In this document: positions 32,275 to 40,456 of the stretch, in pieces
How the letters are laid out: every line of letters starts with the position of its first letter
How positions within the stretch are numbered: the stretch's first letter is position 1
NCBI GenBank assembly: GCA_910585625.1
Contig: CAJUFQ010000027.1
Coordinates: 1 to 53,017 of the forward strand
Source: an uncultured Lachnospiraceae bacterium
GTDB taxonomy: Bacteria > Bacillota > Clostridia > Lachnospirales > Lachnospiraceae
Reading direction: 5' to 3'
DNA: 53,017 bases
Notes under the pieces: generated by a model
Told to the model about the DNA's origin: nothing
The model's input: the letters and a program-made list of their open reading frames with translations, nothing else
The model's database searches: none
Position numbers and translations under genes: made by a program

Positions 32275-33285
32275 TTAAAACTTCCCAGCCTTTGCCGCTT
32301 CCTCCACGGAAACTGCAACTGCAACGGTAGCCCCTACCATTGGGTTATTCCCCATACCAATCAGACCCATCATCTCTACGTGAGCCGGAACGGAAGAAGA
32401 GCCAGCGAACTGTGCGTCAGAATGCATACGTCCCATAGTGTCTGTCATGCCATAGGAAGCCGGTCCTGCCGCCATGTTATCCGGGTGGAGTGTACGTCCC
32501 GTACCGCCGCCGGATGCAACGGAGAAGTAATGCTTGCCCTGCTCGTTACATTCTTTCTTATATGTACCTGCTACCGGATGCTGGAAACGTGTCGGGTTTG
32601 TAGAGTTACCTGTGATAGATACGCCCACATTCTCATGGTGCATGATTGCAACGCCTTCCTGAACATCGTCTGCGCCATAGCATTTTACAGTTGCGCGGAG
32701 CCCGTCAGAATATGCTTTTTCATACACTACGTCCAGCTTTGCTTCCTTGTAGTCATATTTTGTCTCAACGAAGGTAAAACCATTGATTCTGGAGATAATC
32801 TGCGCTGCGTCCTTGCCAAGGCCGTTCAGGATAACGCGCAGTGGTTTCTGGCGTACCTTATTTGCTTTTTCAGCAATGCCGATTGCACCTTCTGCTGCTG
32901 CGAAAGACTCATGTCCAGCCAGGAAACAGAAGCATTCTGTCTCTTCCTCTAACAGCATCTTGCCAAGGTTACCATGCCCAAGACCAACTTTCCTGTGGTC
33001 TGCAACAGAGCCCGGGATGCAGAAAGCCTGGAGGCCTTCGCCGATAGCTGCTGCTGCGTCTGCTGCCCTCTTCGCACCCTTCTTGATAGCGATTGCCGCA
33101 CCTACAGTATAAGCCCAGCAAGCATTCTCAAAACAGATAGGCTGAATCTTCTTCACCTGCTCGTAAACATCAAGACCAGCGTCTTTGGTAATCTTCTCAG
33201 CTTCTTCAATGGAGCTGATTCCATAATTATTCAACACAGAATTAATCTGGTCAATCCTTCTCTCATATGATTCAAATAAAGCCAT
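32275..33285 (-). CDS. GGGtGRT protein
   Basis: A 336-residue soluble protein containing SVASGGGTGRTLHPDNMAAG, the motif that names the GGGtGRT family, and a Met/His-rich C-terminus (MGRMHSDAQFAGSSSVPAHVEMMG). The function is unknown. Gly-rich loops suggest nucleotide or cofactor binding, and ECFCFLAGHESF contains two Cys. The start is ATG 33285 behind AAAGGAGAACGAATACA; the longer frame to 33339 reaches back into the NifU-like gene. The two genes are adjacent (19-base gap) with one terminator, an arrangement known across Lachnospiraceae. Confidence 0.85.
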   Translation of the reverse strand: MALFESYERRIDQINSVLNNYGISSIEEAEKITKDAGLDVYEQVKKIQPICFENACWAYTVGAAIAIKKGAKRAADAAAAIGEGLQAFCIPGSVADHRKVGLGHGNLGKMLLEEETECFCFLAGHESFAAAEGAIGIAEKANKVRQKPLRVILNGLGKDAAQIISRINGFTFVETKYDYKEAKLDVVYEKAYSDGLRATVKCYGADDVQEGVAIMHHENVGVSITGNSTNPTRFQHPVAGTYKKECNEQGKHYFSVASGGGTGRTLHPDNMAAGPASYGMTDTMGRMHSDAQFAGSSSVPAHVEMMGLIGMGNNPMVGATVAVAVSVEEAAKAGKF

Positions 33286-33304
33286 TGTATTCGTTCTCCT
33301 TTCC

Positions 33305-33997
33305 TTACTCTTGTCTTGGGTCGATAATCTTAGCAGCATCTGCTACGCGGCCATACTGTCCTTTTGCCTTCTCCCAAGCAGTGTTAGGATCATCGCCTTT
33401 TTTGATGAAGTCAGTCATTTTGCCAAGACTTACGAACTGATAACCGATTACTTCATTATCTGCATCCAAAGCGATACCGGTTACATAGCCTTCTGCCATT
33501 TCCAGGTAACGAACACCTTTTTCTTTGGTTGCGTACATGGTTCCAACCTGAGAACGAAGTCCTTTTCCTAAATCTTCCAGACCGGCGCCCACTGCCAGCC
33601 CATCATCAGAAAATGCACTCTGGGTACGTCCATAAACAATCTGCAAGAACAGCTCTCTCATAGCCGTATTGATTGCATCGCAGACAAGGTCTGTATTCAA
33701 TGCTTCCAGGATGGTCTTGCCCTGCAGGATTTCTGCCGCCATAGCTGCAGAGTGGGTCATGCCGGAACATCCGATGGTCTCAACCAAAGCTTCCTCAATT
33801 ACACCATTTTTCACATTCAGGGAAAGCTTGCAGGCACCTTGCTGCGGCGCACACCAGCCTACACCATGCGTAAAACCGGAAATATCTTCAATCTTCTTGG
33901 AATGAACCCATTTGCCTTCTTCCGGAATTGGAGCGGGTTCGTGTTTTGCGCCCTTGGCTACAGGACACATGTTTTCGACTTCCTTAGTGTAAATCAT
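33305..33997 (-). CDS. NifU/IscU-like iron-sulfur cluster scaffold protein
   Basis: A 230-residue protein of the IscU-like scaffold fold, longer than IscU (about 130). Conserved Cys residues: C11, C49, C56 and C77 in ETIGCSGMTHSAAMAAEIL, the scaffold signature region. Its extra C-terminal half (about 115-230) contains YLEMAEGYVTGIALDADNEV and is typical of the subgroup that co-occurs with GGGtGRT proteins. No cysteine desulfurase is adjacent. It presumably builds or holds an Fe-S cluster for the GGGtGRT partner; that is inference. The start ATG 33997 follows AAAGGAG. Confidence 0.8.
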   Translation of the reverse strand: MIYTKEVENMCPVAKGAKHEPAPIPEEGKWVHSKKIEDISGFTHGVGWCAPQQGACKLSLNVKNGVIEEALVETIGCSGMTHSAAMAAEILQGKTILEALNTDLVCDAINTAMRELFLQIVYGRTQSAFSDDGLAVGAGLEDLGKGLRSQVGTMYATKEKGVRYLEMAEGYVTGIALDADNEVIGYQFVSLGKMTDFIKKGDDPNTAWEKAKGQYGRVADAAKIIDPRQE

Positions 33998-34186
33998 TTT
34001 AAGACTCCTTTCAAATATACAAATTTTACCGTGTGAAAGACAATATATGTATGCCGAAACTCCCTGCCAAGCCGGGAAATAAAGCTTATATCTTTCTCAC
34101 ACCTATTCATATTTAATCATATTTTGCCAAAATAGTCCAGTATTTTCCATAGAAATTTTAATATCCCGGCATCCTCAGACAGGCGC

Positions 34187-34215
34187 TTGATTCTTACACC
34201 GTTTATTTATATAAT
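34187..34215 (+). promoter_or_regulatory. Promoter of the cell-wall glucosaminidase gene
   Basis: TTGATT (34187-34192) and TATAAT (34210-34215) with a 17-base spacer, 44 bases before the ATG. Confidence 0.6.
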
Positions 34216-34259
34216 GACATATAAAAGACAATAAATATTGTAAATGGAAGGTGGAATTT

Positions 34260-37076
34260 ATGAAATGGAAAAAACTAACAGCATTAATCTTGGCGGCGAT
34301 GATGCTGTTCCAGCAAGGCATGTACCAGCAGGGCATGGAGGCCAAGGCCGCAGGCAGCTCCGAAGATCCTGCAAACACCGATGAGATGCCAGAAGAAGCG
34401 TATCAGGATGCCAAAGAATCTTTTGCCGCTCTGATTGCCGATCATGACGTCTATGCACTGTTATATCAATGTGAATCGTATGATATCCGGGAAACCCCCG
34501 CTTATGATGCAACGCCAAAGGCCAGCATCCTGACCGGACACCAGGTACGCCTGACAGGAATTGAATTTACGGATGGCCAGCTCTGGTATCAGGCAGAAGC
34601 TATGATAGACGGCATATCTTGCCGCGGGTATATCGAGGATGCTTACCTGATTTCAGCTGATGAAGGGCTGAACGGGTGGAAAGATTCCCTATATAGCTTT
34701 CACGCTCCTAATGGTCAAGTGACCCCTTCTTGCGGAACTGAGCGGGCGACACGGGCAGGCAAAACGGACATAAATGCGTTTCCTGCAAGCTACCGGCCAT
34801 ACATACAAGCACTGATTGCAGCGCACCCGAATTGGACATTCGTGCCGATGAACACAAACCTCAGCTGGAATACGGTCATCCAGCAGGAAATGGTTCCTGC
34901 CAGGAACCTGGTTCCCTTAGATAGCATGGAAAGCTGGAAAATGTCGAACCAAATCCTCAGCGCACCTTACTGGGTACAAGCCAGCGAAGCCATTGTCCGC
35001 TACTATATGGATCCCAGGAATTTCCTGAACGAAGACTCCGTCTTCCAGTTTGAGATGCTGTCCTTCAATTCCGCCTGCCATACAGAGGCTGGGGTAAAGG
35101 CTATTTTGAAAAACACGTTCATGGAAAACCGCACGCTGGAAAATGGCTTAAGTTATTCCCAGAACTTTATGCAGATTGGCAAAACACTGAATGTCAGCCC
35201 TTATCACCTGGCCAGCAGGGTACGCCAGGAGCAAGGCGTCGATGGCTCCTCCCCTTTAATCTCAGGAACTTATCCCGGTTACGAGGGCTATTACAATTTT
35301 TATAATATCCAGGCTTCCGGGACAACCTATGAGGAAATTATCCGCAATGGACTCCAGGAAGCAAAGAACGCCGGCTGGACGACCCGCTATGCCGCTTTGT
35401 ACGGAGGATCTCAGAAGGTCTGCAATAATTATATCAAAGTCGGCCAGAACACATTATACCTCCAGAAATTTGACGTGGACGGCTCTGATGGGAACTTGTA
35501 CTGGCACCAGTATATGCAGAACCTCCTGGCAGCAGATAACGAGGGGAAAAGCGTGAGGAGAGGCTATGCGAATATGGGGGTTCTAAACAACCCTTTCCTA
35601 TTCCGCGTCCCGGTCTACAATAATATGACCGCTTCCGCCTGCAAAATGCCAATGGACGCCCTGGCAACCCCCGCGCTGAGCATTACTGTGTCCAACTATG
35701 ACAAAATCACCCTGAAATGGGGAGAGATTGCTGGGGCGCAGGGATATGAGGTATACCGTTCCTCGAAGCCAGACGCAGGCTATAAAAAGGTTGCCGTCAT
35801 CACTTCCGGGGGCATCACTTCCTGGACGGACACTGTGGGCATAGACAAAACCTATTACTACAAAATCAGGAGCTGCCGGAATTATAACGGCATCGGCATT
35901 TTCTCCTCTTATTCTTCCGTAAAGGAAGCCACAACTAAGATACCCGCCCCTCAAATCGAATCTCTGTCCCTGTCTTCCTACCGCAAGATTAAGATAAGGT
36001 GGGAAAAGGCAAACGGCGTGACCGGCTACCGTATTTACCGAAAGACAGGGAAATCCGGGGCCTACCGGGCTATCAAAAAGGTAAAGGGCGCGAACACCAT
36101 AACTTATACCGACGACAGCGTTTTGCCGAACAATACCTATTATTACAAAGTGCGGGCTTACAAGACAGTCAAAGGCAAAGAACATCATTCTTCCTATAGC
36201 CGGGAAAAGGCCAAAAGCACCAAGTTGGCTACGCCTGTGCTGACCAGTGTTTCCCTGTCTGGGAACAAAGAAATGACCCTGGAATGGGGGAAGGAGAAAT
36301 GGGTCAAAGGTTACCGTATCTACCGGGCGGACAGTGCAAAAGGAAAATACAAACTGCTTAAAACGATAGACGACAAAAACAAACATAAATTTACAGACAA
36401 GCCGCTTTCCGCAAACGGGACCTATTATTACAAAATCAAGACCTACGTTATAGTGAACGGAAGCAAGAAGTTTTCCTCTTACTCCAACATAATCCTAGGT
36501 ACGACAAGGCTTTCGAAGCCGACCGTCCGTTCAGCAAGCGCCATCTCCCCTACCAAAGCCAAGCTGTCCTGGAAAAAGACGGCGGCAGCGCAGGGATACC
36601 AGATTTACCGGGCAGACTCCTATAACGGCAAATACAGCAAAGTCAGGACTATCTCCAAAGGAAGCTCGCTGAGCTGTACTGATACCGGCCTTACGCCCAA
36701 CAAGACATATTTCTATAAAGTACGTGCTTACAGTACGGTCAACAAGACCACGAAGTATTCTAAATTTTCGTCCATTGCCTGCATCACTCCCAGGCTGGAA
36801 GAACCGGAAATCAAGTCTGTCACTAAGATATCCACAGATAAAGTGAAGATATCATGGAAAAAGGCAGATAACGCCCAGGGATACCGCCTCTACCGGGCTA
36901 CGTCCCAGAAAGGTCCCTATAAGCCGGTGGGCAACACTTCCGGCAGCTCTTATACGGACACTGGGCTGTCGAAGGGAAAAACCTATTACTACAAAGTCCG
37001 GGCTTATGTAAAAGCCTCCGGTTCTTACCGTTATTCTGGATATTCAGATATCTGGTCTGTACAGACGAGAAAATGA
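34260..37076 (+). CDS. Secreted SH3 / glucosaminidase / fibronectin-III cell-wall protein
   Basis: A 938-residue exported protein. Signal peptide (KKLTALILAAMMLFQQGMYQ with an AKA cleavage region), a bacterial SH3-like domain (about 70-135), then a mannosyl-glycoprotein endo-beta-N-acetylglucosaminidase-type domain (about 175-450) with the likely catalytic Glu in ASRVRQEQGVDG and YYNFYNIQASG. The C-terminal half is five fibronectin-III-like repeats of about 90 residues (GYRIYR and YYYKVRAY motifs in each). It probably cleaves peptidoglycan glycan strands. The start is ATG 34260 behind GGAAGGTGG; GTG 34251 is part of that site. No sortase signal or membrane anchor is seen. Confidence 0.88.
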   Translation: MKWKKLTALILAAMMLFQQGMYQQGMEAKAAGSSEDPANTDEMPEEAYQDAKESFAALIADHDVYALLYQCESYDIRETPAYDATPKASILTGHQVRLTGIEFTDGQLWYQAEAMIDGISCRGYIEDAYLISADEGLNGWKDSLYSFHAPNGQVTPSCGTERATRAGKTDINAFPASYRPYIQALIAAHPNWTFVPMNTNLSWNTVIQQEMVPARNLVPLDSMESWKMSNQILSAPYWVQASEAIVRYYMDPRNFLNEDSVFQFEMLSFNSACHTEAGVKAILKNTFMENRTLENGLSYSQNFMQIGKTLNVSPYHLASRVRQEQGVDGSSPLISGTYPGYEGYYNFYNIQASGTTYEEIIRNGLQEAKNAGWTTRYAALYGGSQKVCNNYIKVGQNTLYLQKFDVDGSDGNLYWHQYMQNLLAADNEGKSVRRGYANMGVLNNPFLFRVPVYNNMTASACKMPMDALATPALSITVSNYDKITLKWGEIAGAQGYEVYRSSKPDAGYKKVAVITSGGITSWTDTVGIDKTYYYKIRSCRNYNGIGIFSSYSSVKEATTKIPAPQIESLSLSSYRKIKIRWEKANGVTGYRIYRKTGKSGAYRAIKKVKGANTITYTDDSVLPNNTYYYKVRAYKTVKGKEHHSSYSREKAKSTKLATPVLTSVSLSGNKEMTLEWGKEKWVKGYRIYRADSAKGKYKLLKTIDDKNKHKFTDKPLSANGTYYYKIKTYVIVNGSKKFSSYSNIILGTTRLSKPTVRSASAISPTKAKLSWKKTAAAQGYQIYRADSYNGKYSKVRTISKGSSLSCTDTGLTPNKTYFYKVRAYSTVNKTTKYSKFSSIACITPRLEEPEIKSVTKISTDKVKISWKKADNAQGYRLYRATSQKGPYKPVGNTSGSSYTDTGLSKGKTYYYKVRAYVKASGSYRYSGYSDIWSVQTRK

Positions 37077-37248
37077 CTCATTGAACAAAGTGTGCGGATT
37101 TGTCCTGAGGGGTGACCGGCAGATTCCTTAGGACGGCCACGCAGTGACATTTTCCGTTCGCACGAGTGCGCATATCATTTGTTCTCTTAATAGGTATAGG
37201 AAAAACACTTTCACACTTTAGCATGACAGTTATTTATAAGCTAAAAAT

Positions 37249-37271
37249 CCCCCACAGCCTTGCTGTGGGGG
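37249..37271 (-). terminator. Terminator of the ABC exporter operon
   Basis: CCCCCACAG and CTGTGGGGG form a perfect 9-bp stem with a 5-base loop, followed on the minus strand by ATTTTT. The preceding 37077-37200 stretch has a hairpin (GTCCTGAGG/CCTTAGGAC) that may end the plus-strand gene. Confidence 0.85.
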
Positions 37272-37276
37272 CATAT

Positions 37277-38860
37277 TCATTCTATGACTTCCATCCGTTC
37301 AAACGAGAGGGACGCAACCATCGCACCGCCAAAGGTAAGCACGCTCATCACAAGGATCATCAGGAAGAACCCTGCTTCCACGCTGAGAACCATGCCGCCG
37401 ATAACAGCAGCTACGACTGCTATCCCGATAGCGAATCCCTGGAAAAGCATCCTTACCAAGGAACGTCCGAAATTCCCGAACAAGTTCCCAATCAATACAT
37501 CTGCCAACATGTTATAATAGAGGCGGTTTGCATTCAGGCAAATGTATAACAGCACGGTCAGCACCGTCAGCACCGGGCTAAGCCCAAGGACGATGGCTCC
37601 CGGAAGCGTAACCAGAATCCCGTCCACGACTGCCCGCATATGCTCAATCTTAGTGGCATACCAGACCTTCTTCAAAGGCTTATCCGGTATCAGGTAAGTA
37701 TAAGGGTTCTCTAATTCCTTCGACCATTTGGTCGCATAGCCGCTGAATACAAAAACCACATAACTCACAACTGCCGGCACAATGAAGATTTTTGCCTCCC
37801 CAAATTCCCCGATGGCATCATTAAAATATGAAATAGCCGCAATCGCAATGCCAAGACCCAGGCACAGCAGCGTGTTCCAGCCGAAGATAAAAACCGGGCT
37901 TTTCTTATATTCCAGCATCTGCCTGAAATAGATGGCCTTCGCGTAAGACCCTTTGTATTCCACGGACGCCTCGCGCAGCTTCCCTTTCTTCTTCCATGGA
38001 ACACTGATAATCCCTTTCTTCTGGTTATTCCGCAGCTTCTGGTAGTCATCCGCAAATTTCATGGCGTCCTCATAATATTCCCCGGTGCATTTCATCTTCC
38101 ACGCATATGCAAACATCCCGATAACGGAAACTATATACAACGCCGTACCGATGAGGCTGAACATGTCCGGCCCTAAAAATATCAGTCTGGTCGCTGCGAC
38201 ATTCCAGCCTACGATGGGCACAAGCTGAATGACCGGCATTGCAAAATAATCACAGATCAGCGCAAAAGAAGGCTCCCCATTCATCAGCTTATAAAAGGCC
38301 GTGCCTGCCACCACCGTCATGAACAGGTACATCACCAGCGGCAGGCGTTTGAAAAATTTCTCACTGAAATATTCATTTCCGAAGCAGAAAATGATAATCG
38401 TGGCTTCCAGGATGCTCTCAAATACCACAAAAAACAGGCAATATGCCAAGAGCTGCCAAATTGCAATATGGAACCATAAACCTCCGCAAATGACAATAAG
38501 AACGCCAATCACCAAGTTCCCCAAAAAGGACTTCGCGCCCTCAAACATCAGCACCATCTTAGGGCTGACCGGCGCGGAGAACACAAAATGCACCTCGCTG
38601 GGCCGGAACAGCAATCCCTTCCGCTTGGAATAACTGATGATATTTCCCGGAATCATCGCAAAAATAATGATTGAAAGCACGGCAACTATGTTTTCCGGCG
38701 TCCCAAAATCCCCCTCCTGAATCATCGATTGGAAGCCAAAAAACACCATACCCATATATGCCGCACCGAACGCCAGCCAAAGATAGGTGACAGGACGTTT
38801 TAAGGCACGCTTGATGTTATTGGCGATTGTCCGTTGATAGATATAGATTAACCCTCTCAT
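37277..38860 (-). CDS. ABC exporter permease (putative ABC exporter domain family)
   Basis: A 527-residue polytopic membrane protein with about 12 hydrophobic segments in two halves separated by a cytoplasmic basic loop (QKKGIISVPWKKKGKLREASVEYKG). It matches the putative ABC exporter domain family, always paired with an ABC ATPase. Its ATG overlaps the ATPase stop as ATGA. The substrate is unknown. A palindromic control region lies upstream of the operon and a strong terminator just after it. Confidence 0.8.
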   Translation of the reverse strand: MRGLIYIYQRTIANNIKRALKRPVTYLWLAFGAAYMGMVFFGFQSMIQEGDFGTPENIVAVLSIIIFAMIPGNIISYSKRKGLLFRPSEVHFVFSAPVSPKMVLMFEGAKSFLGNLVIGVLIVICGGLWFHIAIWQLLAYCLFFVVFESILEATIIIFCFGNEYFSEKFFKRLPLVMYLFMTVVAGTAFYKLMNGEPSFALICDYFAMPVIQLVPIVGWNVAATRLIFLGPDMFSLIGTALYIVSVIGMFAYAWKMKCTGEYYEDAMKFADDYQKLRNNQKKGIISVPWKKKGKLREASVEYKGSYAKAIYFRQMLEYKKSPVFIFGWNTLLCLGLGIAIAAISYFNDAIGEFGEAKIFIVPAVVSYVVFVFSGYATKWSKELENPYTYLIPDKPLKKVWYATKIEHMRAVVDGILVTLPGAIVLGLSPVLTVLTVLLYICLNANRLYYNMLADVLIGNLFGNFGRSLVRMLFQGFAIGIAVVAAVIGGMVLSVEAGFFLMILVMSVLTFGGAMVASLSFERMEVIE

Positions 38861-39558
38861 TCTGACTCACCGCCTCCCGTAATCTGGAAGAACAGCTCCT
38901 CGATGTCCGCGTCCCCCTGCTGCTGGCGGTCAAACGTGCCGATGATTTTGCCTTTCTGCATGATGAACACATAATCCCAGAGGTCTTTAACCATTTCCAG
39001 CATATGCGTGCTGATAAGCACGGTGACTCCCTGCGCCTTCAGTTCCAGAACCACCTCTTTGAGTTCCTTGATTGCCGCAGGATCCAGCCCCACCATCGGC
39101 TCATCCAGGAGAATTACCTTAGGCTTGATGGCAAGAGCGCAGCAAATGCTCACCTTCTGCATCATCCCTTTGGACAGCTCACGCCCCAGCTTCTTCTGCT
39201 TATCGTCCAGCTCAAAACGCGCAAGCAGATGTCCGACCTCTTCCTCCGTAATATCAGAATCGTAAGCGCGCCTGACATATTCAATGTGTTCCCGCACGGT
39301 CAGGGCATCGAACATGGACGGCACCTCCGGGACATAGCCAAACACCCGTTTCGCCTCCAGCGACCTGGCAGGCATACGCTCAATGCCGACGCCTCCTTGG
39401 TAACGCAAAAGCCCCGCGATGCTCTTTATGATTGTTGACTTCCCCGCGCCATTCGGGCCAAGCAAAATGCCGACCTGCCCGGTGGGCACCGTAAAGCTCA
39501 CATGATCCACGGCAAGGTATTTCCCATAATTTTTCGTCAATTCCTGAATTTCCAGCAT
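38857..39558 (-). CDS. ABC exporter ATP-binding protein
   Basis: A 233-residue ABC ATPase with Walker A GPNGAGKSTI, signature ELSKGMMQKV (SKG in place of SGG, common in ABC-2 exporters), Walker B VILLDEPMVGLDP and switch His STHMLE. The start is ATG 39558 behind AAAGGAGAAAAAGTT; the frame continues upstream to 39603 without a ribosome site. It couples by ATGA overlap to the permease, and the pair forms one exporter transcribed from the promoter at 39688-39716. Confidence 0.88.
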   Translation of the reverse strand: MLEIQELTKNYGKYLAVDHVSFTVPTGQVGILLGPNGAGKSTIIKSIAGLLRYQGGVGIERMPARSLEAKRVFGYVPEVPSMFDALTVREHIEYVRRAYDSDITEEEVGHLLARFELDDKQKKLGRELSKGMMQKVSICCALAIKPKVILLDEPMVGLDPAAIKELKEVVLELKAQGVTVLISTHMLEMVKDLWDYVFIMQKGKIIGTFDRQQQGDADIEELFFQITGGGESE

Positions 39559-39651
39559 AACTTTTTCTCCTTTTAACTGTCCGTATACGGCGCTTCCCCC
39601 CAAAACATAGGATACGGAAGCGCTCTTTGCAACTCACTTCATCGCTAATAC

Positions 39652-39710
39652 AAAAATATCACACGCCATCTGTATTACTCTTATAATACAATAGTTCATG
39701 TGATATTTTT
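39652..39710. promoter_or_regulatory. Nested inverted repeats over the ABC exporter promoter
   Basis: Outer arms AAAAATATCACA (39652-39663) and TGTGATATTTTT (39699-39710) are perfect complements. Inner arms TGTATTA (39671-39677) and TAATACA (39684-39690) share the same centre. The structure covers the -10 and transcription start, so it is a candidate operator. It could also fold as a weak terminator for the gene before it. Confidence 0.5.
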
Positions 39711-39716
39711 TGTCAA
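39688..39716 (-). promoter_or_regulatory. Promoter of the ABC exporter operon
   Basis: On the minus strand TTGACA (39716-39711) and TATTGT (39693-39688) with a 17-base spacer. Confidence 0.65.
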
Positions 39717-39732
39717 TATTTTATTTCCAAAC

Positions 39733-40398
39733 TTACTGTTTTCCTACGATTTCGTTTTTATTTTTATAAATGGAATTCGGGGGCACCACACCCCGCACCA
39801 TTGACAAGGGATAGACATTACTGCCTCTGCCGATGACGCTGCCAGGGTTCAGCACGCTGTTGCAACCCACTTCCACCTCATCGCCAAGCATAGATCCGAA
39901 TTTCTTAAGCCCGGTGGCAATCTCCTCCCCGCCATCCTTAACTACTACCAGGGTCTTATCTGACTTTACATTGGACGTGATGGATCCCGCTCCCATATGA
40001 GCCTTATAGCCTAATATAGCATCTCCTACATAATTGTAATGCGGCACCTGAACCTTATTGAACAGAACGACATTTTTAAGTTCCGTGGAATTGCCGACCA
40101 CTGCGCCCTTCCCAACGATGGCATTCCCCCGGACAAACGCGCAGTGGCGGATTTCCGCTTCCTCGTCGATAATCACAGGGCCGTTGATATTTGCGGTAGA
40201 CGCAACTTTTGCGTTCCTGGCAACCCAGATATTCTCTCCTCTCTGCTCAAACTTCGCAGAATCCAAAGATTTCCCCAGCTCGCAAATGAAGGCGCTGATT
40301 TTAGGCAACGCCTCCCAAGGATAAGTAAGTCCCGCAAACAGTTCTGCGGCAATCGTCTCCGATAACGTGTATAAGTTGCTGATTTTACATGATTCCAT
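39733..40398 (-). CDS. LbH hexapeptide-repeat protein, UDP-GlcNAc pyrophosphorylase-like
   Basis: A 221-residue left-handed beta-helix protein with repeated [IV]GxGxxV-type turns (ARNAKVASTANINGPVIIDE, HCAFVRGNAIVGKGAVVGNS, ILGYKAHMGAGSITSNVKSD, VIGRGSNVYPLSMVRG). It resembles the acetyltransferase half of GlmU but has no nucleotidyltransferase domain, so a complete UDP-GlcNAc pyrophosphorylase activity is unlikely. It may be a sugar acyltransferase or a subunit. The ATG at 40398 has AAAGGAAA upstream. It follows topB on the same strand with a 58-base gap. Confidence 0.75.
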   Translation of the reverse strand: MESCKISNLYTLSETIAAELFAGLTYPWEALPKISAFICELGKSLDSAKFEQRGENIWVARNAKVASTANINGPVIIDEEAEIRHCAFVRGNAIVGKGAVVGNSTELKNVVLFNKVQVPHYNYVGDAILGYKAHMGAGSITSNVKSDKTLVVVKDGGEEIATGLKKFGSMLGDEVEVGCNSVLNPGSVIGRGSNVYPLSMVRGVVPPNSIYKNKNEIVGKQ

Positions 40399-40456
40399 AA
40401 ATCCAATTTCCTTTCTGCTGCCATATCCTCTTCCTGCCCGCCTGGCAGCCTGGCTG

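Noticed and set aside
35598..36386. 262-residue minus-strand frame inside the glucosaminidase gene
   Set aside because: It is antisense to the fibronectin-III repeats and reflects their repetitive codon pattern; no start signal or domain.
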